From Eubacterium sp. UBA5416 (GTDB lineage: Bacteria > Bacillota > Clostridia > Lachnospirales > Lachnospiraceae): a stretch of 25,146 nt of DNA. The DNA is taken from NCBI GenBank assembly GCA_002409525.1, contig DHNM01000050.1:38221-63366 (forward strand), read 5' to 3'. A model generated the notes under the pieces. That model was not told the DNA's origin. It searched no databases and was given only the letters and a program-made list of their open reading frames with translations. Positions 7,004 to 12,728 of the stretch are shown piece after piece; within the stretch, counting starts at the first letter, position 1, and each line of letters opens with the position of its first letter. The translations under genes were made by a program, and so were the position numbers.

Positions 7004-8197
7004 ATGGCTAAGGCTAAATTTGAAAGAACAAAACCCCATTGCAACATTGGTACCATTGGACATGTTGATCATGGTAAGACAACATTGACAGCTGCTATTA
7101 CAAAGGTTTTATCTGAAAGAGTTCCCGGAAATGCTACTGTTGATTTCGATCACATTGATAAGGCTCCGGAAGAAAAAGAACGTGGTATTACTATTTCCAC
7201 TTCTCATGTTGAATATGAGACAGAGAAAAGACATTATGCTCACGTTGACTGCCCAGGGCATGCCGATTATGTAAAGAATATGATCACAGGTGCTGCTCAG
7301 ATGGACGGTGCTATCCTTGTTGTAGCTGCAACAGACGGTGTTATGGCTCAGACAAAGGAGCATATCCTTCTGTCCCGTCAGGTAGGTGTTCCTTATATCG
7401 TAGTATTCATGAATAAATGTGACATGGTTGACGATGAGGAATTACTGGAACTGGTGGACATGGAGATCCGTGAACTGCTCAGTGAGTATGATTTTCCGGG
7501 AGATGACACTCCTGTTATCCAGGGATCCGCTCTGAAAGCTATCGAAGAGCCGAACGGACCATGGGGAGACAAGATCATGGAACTTATGGATGCTGTTGAC
7601 AGCTGGATCCCGAATCCGCAGCGTGCAACAGATCAGCCATTCCTGATGCCTGTAGAAGATATCTTCACAATCACAGGCCGTGGTACAGTTGCAACCGGAC
7701 GTGTTGAACGTGGTACACTTCATATGAATGAAGAAGTTGAGATCATCGGAATCAAAGAAGAGACACGTAAGACTGTTGTAACAGGTATTGAGATGTTCCG
7801 TAAACTTCTGGATGAGGCTGAAGCAGGTGATAACATCGGTGCTCTGCTTCGCGGTGTTCAGAGAACAGACATCGAAAGAGGCCAGGTACTTGCAAAACCC
7901 GGAACCGTAACCTGCCATACAAAGTTTACGGCTCAGGTTTATGTTCTTACGAAAGATGAGGGCGGTCGTCATACTCCGTTCTTCAACAACTATCGTCCTC
8001 AGTTCTACTTCAGAACAACTGATGTGACAGGTGTCATCACTCTTCCGGAAGGAACAGAGATGTGCATGCCCGGCGATAACGTAGAGATGACAATCGAACT
8101 GATTCATCCTGTAGCTATGGAGCAGGGTCTTACATTCGCTATCCGTGAAGGCGGACGTACTGTCGGATCAGGCCGTGTTGCTACAGTCGTTGAGTAA
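7004..8197 (+). CDS. tuf: Elongation factor Tu
   Basis: EF-Tu, 397 residues, delivers aminoacyl-tRNA to the ribosome as a GTP complex. The P-loop GHVDHGKT is at residues 19-26, G3 DCPGHADY at 82-89, and G4 NKCD at 137-140. Domains 2 (RGTVATGRVERG) and 3 (FRTTDVTG to GRTVGSGRV) follow to the end. The start ATG at 7004 is nine bases after AAGGAGG (6988-6994); an upstream in-frame start at 6983 would add seven residues that EF-Tu proteins lack. It is the last gene of the str operon and is followed by a strong terminator, so it does not read into an S10 operon here. The residue equivalent to the kirromycin-resistance site in FAIREGG is wild type. Confidence 0.98.
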   Translation: MAKAKFERTKPHCNIGTIGHVDHGKTTLTAAITKVLSERVPGNATVDFDHIDKAPEEKERGITISTSHVEYETEKRHYAHVDCPGHADYVKNMITGAAQMDGAILVVAATDGVMAQTKEHILLSRQVGVPYIVVFMNKCDMVDDEELLELVDMEIRELLSEYDFPGDDTPVIQGSALKAIEEPNGPWGDKIMELMDAVDSWIPNPQRATDQPFLMPVEDIFTITGRGTVATGRVERGTLHMNEEVEIIGIKEETRKTVVTGIEMFRKLLDEAEAGDNIGALLRGVQRTDIERGQVLAKPGTVTCHTKFTAQVYVLTKDEGGRHTPFFNNYRPQFYFRTTDVTGVITLPEGTEMCMPGDNVEMTIELIHPVAMEQGLTFAIREGGRTVGSGRVATVVE

Positions 8198-8241
8198 TAT
8201 CTGATAAAAACAAGTAATTTGTGATCAAGCGGAGTAATACA

Positions 8242-8285
8242 AAGAGCCGCAGTCCCTGAATCATTTGGGACTGCGGCTTTTTGTT
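8242..8285 (+). terminator. Intrinsic terminator of the str operon
   Basis: AGCCGCAGTCCC (8245-8256) pairs perfectly with 8267-8278 around a ten-base loop, and a run of T follows. The minus-strand peptidase gene ends right beside it at 8287, so the hairpin may also help end that transcript, though the T-run on that side is short. Confidence 0.92.
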
Positions 8286-8286
8286 T

Positions 8287-9348
8287 TTATAATTCTATCA
8301 ATTCTTTTGGTGAATGAGCGAGATCTTCATATCCGTCTTCTGTGATCAGGATCATGTCTTCGATTCTGACACCGCCGAATCCCGGTACGTAGATTCCCGG
8401 TTCTATGGTTTCGATCATATTTGCCTTCAGGACTGTCTGATCGGTCATGGAGAAACGCGGCTCCTCATGGATGTATAGGCCGACGCTGTGACCGAGTCCG
8501 TGTCCGAAGCAGTCTCCATATCCGGCTTCCGTGATGAGGTCTCTGGCAACCTTGTCTACCTCGCAGCCCTTCATGCCGGGTTTAACAGCGGCCATGGATA
8601 CTTTGTGGGCACGGAGAACGATATCATAGATTTCTTTCTGCCTGCTGTCTGCTTTGCCAATCACTACGGTTCTTGTCATGTCTGAACAGTAACCTTTGTA
8701 GATACAGCCGAAATCCATAGTGAGAAAATCACCGTTCTCCAGTTTCTTTTCACTTGGAACAGCGTGAGGCATGGAAGAATTAATTCCGGATGCAACGATG
8801 GAATCAAACGAGAACCCTTCTGCGCCATTCATTTTCATCTCATATTCCAGACGTGCGGCTACTTCAAGTTCTGTCTGCCCTTCTTTTATGAAGTTGAGCA
8901 TGGCTGTAAATGCAGCGTCTCCGATACTTTCTGCCTTTCTCAGATAATCAAGCTCCTCCGGGGTTTTAATCTGGCGAAGTTCGTTTACCGTCTGACCCAT
9001 GGGAACCCATGTCTCCACATTCAGTTTTTTCTTAAACATAGCGAAATCACTGCACAGCATGGAACAGTCTTCATATCCAAGAGACCTGGCATGATCCTGA
9101 CTGATACATTTACTCAGAAGTTCTGTTCTGGGGTTTTCTCTGTTTTCCTCTGCTACTGTAAAGTCACTTTCCTTACCGGCAGCTTCCGTATAACGGGAGT
9201 CTGTGATCAGTACGTGCTGATTTCTGGAAATGTATAAAACGCCTTCTCCTCCTCTGAAGCCACTGATATAACGCATATTATACGGATCAGTGATCAATAG
9301 AGCATCGATATTTTTCTGGCTTATCAGGCCGTTTACATTATCATTCAT
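8287..9348 (-). CDS. M24 family metallopeptidase, Xaa-Pro aminopeptidase/dipeptidase type
   Basis: A 353-residue cytoplasmic peptidase of the M24B 'pita-bread' family, which cleaves peptides with proline in the second position. An N-terminal creatinase-like domain (residues 1-125) precedes the catalytic domain. The five metal ligands are visible: Asp212 (MDFG), Asp223 (SDMTRT), His287 (GHGLGHSVG), Glu316 (IEPG) and Glu330 (RIED). His195 (PHAVPSE) fits the catalytic histidine. The length matches the short Firmicutes enzymes often labelled PepP/YqhT or PepQ, and I cannot decide between aminopeptidase and dipeptidase. It stands alone, ending against the tuf terminator. A purine-rich AAAGGAAAGAG precedes the start. 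Confidence 0.88.
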   Translation of the reverse strand: MNDNVNGLISQKNIDALLITDPYNMRYISGFRGGEGVLYISRNQHVLITDSRYTEAAGKESDFTVAEENRENPRTELLSKCISQDHARSLGYEDCSMLCSDFAMFKKKLNVETWVPMGQTVNELRQIKTPEELDYLRKAESIGDAAFTAMLNFIKEGQTELEVAARLEYEMKMNGAEGFSFDSIVASGINSSMPHAVPSEKKLENGDFLTMDFGCIYKGYCSDMTRTVVIGKADSRQKEIYDIVLRAHKVSMAAVKPGMKGCEVDKVARDLITEAGYGDCFGHGLGHSVGLYIHEEPRFSMTDQTVLKANMIETIEPGIYVPGFGGVRIEDMILITEDGYEDLAHSPKELIEL

Positions 9349-9373
9349 TTATCTGACTCTTTCCTTTCTTAGT

Positions 9374-9401
9374 ATTATGTAACAAGGCTATCTTAGCACA
9401 A
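9374..9401 (-). promoter_or_regulatory. Possible promoter of the M24 peptidase
   Basis: On the minus strand TTGTGC (plus 9396-9401) and CATAAT (plus 9374-9379) are 16 bases apart. The -10 is good and the -35 is moderate. The REP-like palindrome lies upstream of it. Confidence 0.45.
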
Positions 9402-9423
9402 TAAAATTAAATTGGAAAGCCCT

Positions 9424-9452
9424 GTTGGGGTCAAATTACTTTTGACCCCAAC
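9424..9452. repeat. REP-like perfect palindrome upstream of thioredoxin
   Basis: GTTGGGGTCAAA (9424-9435) is a perfect 12-base inverted repeat of 9441-9452 with a five-base spacer. It lies between divergent genes, so it is not a terminator for either. Its GGGGTCAAA/TTTGACCCC arms look like a dispersed intergenic palindrome (REP type) rather than a regulator site. The edge CTTTTGACCC recurs at 138-147. Confidence 0.6.
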
Positions 9453-9561
9453 CTCATTATATGTGACTAACTCACAGAACAAAAGCTGTGATTGTATTAT
9501 TCTATACTTAACAAGAGATACTAGTACAAATGAAAAATTAAAATAAATGGAGGTATTCGAT

Positions 9562-9879
9562 ATGGCAGTAACACAATTAAAAACAGATAAATTTGATGAA
9601 GCAATTAATGAAAAAGGGAAACTTGTAGTGATTGATTTTTTCGCAACCTGGTGTGGGCCATGTAAGGTTTTAAGCCCTGTGGTAGAACAGGCTTCTGAAG
9701 AATTCTCAGATGTAGCGTTCTATAAAGTGGATATTGATGAGGAGATGGAGCTCGCTCAGAAATATCAGGTGATGAGTGTACCGACACTGCTCCTACTGAA
9801 AGAGGGGGAAATTGTTAATAAAAGTGTCGGATCGATTCCAATCGAACGACTGAGAGATCTCATCAGAGAGTCAAAATAA
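9562..9879 (+). CDS. trxA: Thioredoxin
   Basis: A 105-residue thioredoxin, a cytoplasmic protein-disulfide reductase fed by thioredoxin reductase. The active site WCGPC is at residues 30-34, the buried Asp25 (VIDFF) is present, and the cis-proline is Pro74 (SVPT). Length and fold order are standard. I use ATG at 9562, eight bases after GGAGG (9549-9553); the in-frame ATG at 9547 would place the ribosome binding site inside the gene. No reductase gene is adjacent. It is a single-gene unit between two REP-like palindromes, facing the peptidase. Its promoter is not clear: TATACT (9503-9508) could be a -10, but no good -35 goes with it. Confidence 0.95.
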   Translation: MAVTQLKTDKFDEAINEKGKLVVIDFFATWCGPCKVLSPVVEQASEEFSDVAFYKVDIDEEMELAQKYQVMSVPTLLLLKEGEIVNKSVGSIPIERLRDLIRESK

Positions 9880-9933
9880 ATAAACTTATAACTAAACAAT
9901 TTGATATAAATTTTCTTCAAACTTTCTCCTATT

Positions 9934-9964
9934 TAGGGACAGCATTTTATAAATGCTGTCCCTA
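9934..9964. repeat. REP-like perfect palindrome downstream of thioredoxin
   Basis: TAGGGACAGCATTT (9934-9947) pairs perfectly with 9951-9964 around a three-base loop, giving a 14-base stem between the converging thioredoxin and dehydrogenase genes. Neither strand has a proper T-run after it, so it is a poor intrinsic terminator by rule. It may still block both transcripts, or be a dispersed REP-type repeat. Confidence 0.6.
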
Positions 9965-10016
9965 TTCCCACGTATGAGGATCTTTTAAAAGATATTTCGT
10001 AAGCCTTATCCGGAAC

Positions 10017-11039
10017 TTAATCGGATACTTTAATCATGACTTTTCCGGTCCTGCGGTATTCCGGTTTTGTAAATACATCTGCAATTGCGTCAAGCGGGAC
10101 GATATTTGTGATCAGGCTTTTTACATCTATCGTATGTGACTCAAGAACTGTGACCGCTCTTTTAAATGTATAGGGATTGATAAAAGAAGAGGTGATAGTA
10201 AGCTCTTTTTTGAAGACGAGATCCGGTCTGAGCGGAAAGCTGTCTTCGGGAGAAGCAAGACCGAAGAACATGACTGTAGCTGTATTGCCTGCGAAGTTAA
10301 CAGCATCCTCCTGTGTATGGATATTTCCAACGCATTCGATGACGACATCTACATTTTCACAGTAATCATCCAGTATGCTTTGAACGTCTTCCTCGAGAGG
10401 GTTGATGACCTTCGTGGCACCAAGCTTTAAAGCCTGGATCCTTTTTTCTTCTACAGGTTCTGACAGAATCAGTTTAGCTGCACCTGCATGTTTTGCGAGC
10501 TGAAGCATAATCATGCCGATTGGTCCGCCTCCGATGACCAGTACAGATGAACCCACTTTGATATTGCATAGATCGATACCATTCAGGCAGCAGGAGACCG
10601 GTTCAGCCATGGCAGCCTCCATAAAGCTTAAGCTGTCAGAAAACGGATAGACTTGTTTTTCATGTGTAATAACATATTCTGCAAATGCACCGTCTGCCGT
10701 TGTCCCGACTCCGATCATATTCGTACAGAAATGTGCCTTCCCATTCTTACAGTAATAGCATTTTCCACAGGTATCATTCGGATCTCCGGTTACACGGTCC
10801 CCGACTTTGACGGAAGTGACATCTGCACCGGTCTTTTTGACTACACCTGAAAACTCATGTCCCGGGATCAGCGGAGGGTTCACCTCGAAGGCACCTCCGT
10901 CACCATGAAAAATATGGATGTCAGTACCACATACTCCGCAGAATTTCACCTGAATCAAAACTTCATCATCTTTCGGCTCGCGCAGTGGAACGTCCTGCAC
11001 GCGCAAGTCCTGCTTTCCCTGATAAACTGCTGCTTTCAT
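10017..11039 (-). CDS. Zinc-dependent medium-chain alcohol/polyol dehydrogenase
   Basis: A 340-residue cytoplasmic MDR oxidoreductase of the sorbitol/threonine dehydrogenase type. The catalytic zinc site is Cys37 (CGVCGTD), His61-Glu62 (PGHE) and Glu146 (AEP). The structural zinc has four cysteines, 91, 94, 97 and 105. The Rossmann motif VIGGGPIG (168-175) binds NAD(P); the following strand ends in SEP rather than the usual Asp, so cofactor choice is uncertain. I start at ATG 11039 because AGGAGG lies eight bases upstream and MKAAVY is the typical family N-terminus; an upstream ATG at 11081 would add 14 residues. It has its own promoter and no pathway neighbours, so the substrate cannot be named. 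Confidence 0.88.
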   Translation of the reverse strand: MKAAVYQGKQDLRVQDVPLREPKDDEVLIQVKFCGVCGTDIHIFHGDGGAFEVNPPLIPGHEFSGVVKKTGADVTSVKVGDRVTGDPNDTCGKCYYCKNGKAHFCTNMIGVGTTADGAFAEYVITHEKQVYPFSDSLSFMEAAMAEPVSCCLNGIDLCNIKVGSSVLVIGGGPIGMIMLQLAKHAGAAKLILSEPVEEKRIQALKLGATKVINPLEEDVQSILDDYCENVDVVIECVGNIHTQEDAVNFAGNTATVMFFGLASPEDSFPLRPDLVFKKELTITSSFINPYTFKRAVTVLESHTIDVKSLITNIVPLDAIADVFTKPEYRRTGKVMIKVSD

Positions 11040-11092
11040 TAAACCATCCTCCTCTTGTATATTAAGATAAGATACATGCATCTGTTAAGGCT

Positions 11093-11143
11093 ATCATACG
11101 TCAAAGCTGCCGGGGTTGCAATAAAAACTGTACAATATATTGT
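11093..11143 (-). promoter_or_regulatory. Promoter of the zinc dehydrogenase with upstream palindrome
   Basis: On the minus strand TTGCAA (plus 11116-11121) and TATGAT (plus 11093-11098) are exactly 17 bases apart. Ten bases farther upstream is the perfect 12-base palindrome ACAATATATTGT (11132-11143), in a position suited to an activator or repressor. The 340-base gap 11040-11379 holds this promoter, the hairpin at 11170-11192, and otherwise AT-rich sequence with no gene that I can see. Confidence 0.65.
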
Positions 11144-11169
11144 TGCTTTTATCTTTAAACAGAAGGAGA

Positions 11170-11192
11170 GCCGGGGATCTGTGATCCCCGGC
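11170..11192 (-). terminator. GC-rich hairpin after the carbamoylase gene, possible terminator
   Basis: GCCGGGGATC (11170-11179) is perfectly complementary to 11183-11192 with a TGT loop. It lies about 190 bases downstream of the minus-strand M20 hydrolase. On that strand the sequence after the stem is pyrimidine-rich (CTCTCCTTCTGTTT) but not a pure T-run, so termination is likely but imperfect. Confidence 0.55.
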
Positions 11193-11379
11193 AGGTATGA
11201 AAAAGAATATCTATATTAAATGAGTAAGGCAGTCATCTATCTCTGACTTTTCTCTGACTTTCAACGACCACTAAACTCTTTATTTAATTTATGAGTTTAT
11301 TATACGGGACATTTGTGAGTAAATTGTGATGGAAAATTCAATAAACTGTGAAAACCAGATGAAGCATTTATAAAGCAGT

Positions 11380-12606
11380 TTATGATTTTTTTACATCCAG
11401 TGCCAGCAGTGCATTCAGCATTACATTTGCACCATTTGCACAGAGCTCAATCGGGGTATATTCTTCCGGGCAATGGCTGTGGCCGTTATGACTGGGAACG
11501 AAGATCATGCCGCAGGGCACATATCCTGCCACATACTGGGCGTCATGCCCCGCACCGCTGTACATCTCAAGGTATGAGCAGCCGAGTTCATCTGAAGCAT
11601 CTCTGACGGCGTCTACGAACGGCTTGTCGAACTCAACGGTGTCTCTTGCCCAGAGCTCTTTCGCCTCGACGGAACATCCCTTTACTTCATGAGGCAGGTT
11701 TTTAATTACTTCCACAACTTTTCGTATGATCCCGGGACTCTGATGTCTTGCATCGAGAGTGAATCGGACCTCATCCGGAATGACCGTGTGGACGTTAGGA
11801 TGAACATTTAGCCTTCCCATCGTAAATACGAGTTCATCATCGATCTTTTCAAGCTCATCCCAGAGCTTTACGATCACCCCGGAGGCAGCATACAGGGCGT
11901 CTCTCCTGGTTTTCTGCGGAGTAGTTCCCGCATGATCAGAGACACCGGTGACAGTAAATTCATAGTTTACCATTCCGACGACACCGGATACAACGCCGAT
12001 TTCTTTCTTCATGGTTTCCAGCACAGGACCCTGCTCGATGTGAAGTTCAAGATATCCGGCATAGTCCCTTGGATTCAGCCGGTTTTCTCTGCTTCCCGCG
12101 AAGTCACTCTCTGCAAGGGCTTCTCCGAAACAGACGCCCTCGGGATCTTTTGAGTGCATCATGGTATCTTTATCAAAATGTCCTGTGACAATACCGGAAC
12201 ACATCATGGCAGGGTCAAACCTTGCGCCTTCTTCATTTGTCCATACCATCACTCCGACGGGATGACGGGTTGGTCTGTTGCCGGCGCAGAGCGTCTCAAT
12301 CACTTCCAGGCCGGTAAGTACGCCGAGAACACCGTCATAGTTTCCTCCGTTTACAACAGAGTCCAGGTGAGATCCCATCACGATTGCAGGAAGATCTTCA
12401 GTTCCTTTCCGTATGGCGTATATATCACCCAGGTCATCTGTTTTTATCTCCATACCAAGCTTCCGGCATCGGCAGATTAATTCTTTTCTTGCCTGTAATG
12501 CCGGCTCTGAGAGAGAAAGCCTGGTAATTCCGCCATTCCCATTATCACCAAATCTGCTGAAGGATCTGACTTTTTCCCTGAGTCTTGTCTTGTTTATCTT
12601 TATCAT
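11380..12606 (-). CDS. M20 family N-carbamoyl-L-amino acid hydrolase / allantoate amidohydrolase
   Basis: A 408-residue binuclear-metal amidohydrolase of the HyuC/AllC/beta-ureidopropionase group. Metal and catalytic motifs are in order: His80 (GSHLDS), Asp91 (GGNYDGVLG), Glu125-Glu126 (NEEGARF), His189 (LHIEQGP), and His378 (PSHNGHSHCPEE). The dimerisation domain carries DHAGTTP (224-230). These enzymes remove carbamoyl groups from N-carbamoyl amino acids, or ammonia from allantoate, in hydantoin, pyrimidine or purine breakdown. No hydantoinase, allantoinase or dihydropyrimidinase is beside it, so the exact substrate stays open. The start ATG has AAAGGA about 12 bases upstream, slightly far. 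It has its own promoter. Confidence 0.88.
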   Translation of the reverse strand: MIKINKTRLREKVRSFSRFGDNGNGGITRLSLSEPALQARKELICRCRKLGMEIKTDDLGDIYAIRKGTEDLPAIVMGSHLDSVVNGGNYDGVLGVLTGLEVIETLCAGNRPTRHPVGVMVWTNEEGARFDPAMMCSGIVTGHFDKDTMMHSKDPEGVCFGEALAESDFAGSRENRLNPRDYAGYLELHIEQGPVLETMKKEIGVVSGVVGMVNYEFTVTGVSDHAGTTPQKTRRDALYAASGVIVKLWDELEKIDDELVFTMGRLNVHPNVHTVIPDEVRFTLDARHQSPGIIRKVVEVIKNLPHEVKGCSVEAKELWARDTVEFDKPFVDAVRDASDELGCSYLEMYSGAGHDAQYVAGYVPCGMIFVPSHNGHSHCPEEYTPIELCANGANVMLNALLALDVKKS

Positions 12607-12634
12607 ATAGAAAACACATCCTTTCTTATCGAAT

Positions 12635-12663
12635 AGTGTAACACCTGAGGTACAAAGTTACAA
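12635..12663 (-). promoter_or_regulatory. Possible promoter of the M20 hydrolase
   Basis: On the minus strand TTGTAA (plus 12658-12663) and TACACT (plus 12635-12640) are 17 bases apart, directly after the clpC terminator. Spacing is ideal; the hexamers are moderate. Confidence 0.5.
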
Positions 12664-12672
12664 ATGAAAGCG

Positions 12673-12711
12673 AAAAAAGCCGCATCATGATATGTATCCA
12701 TGACACGGCTT
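12673..12711 (-). terminator. Intrinsic terminator of the marR-mcsA-clpC operon
   Basis: Plus 12699-12711 and 12677-12689 form a 13-base stem with two G-U wobbles and a nine-base loop. On the minus strand it is followed by TTTTTT (plus 12673-12678). It lies 18 bases after the clpC stop. Confidence 0.9.
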
Positions 12712-12728
12712 CTATCGATTGAACAGAA

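Noticed and set aside
7442..8107. A 221-codon open frame on the minus strand opposite tuf
   Set aside because: It lies fully inside tuf, has no ribosome binding site or recognisable domain, and results from the biased codons of a highly expressed gene.
9934..9964. Standard bidirectional terminator between trxA and the dehydrogenase
   Set aside because: The stem is strong but neither strand has a T-run after it, so it was listed as a REP-like palindrome.
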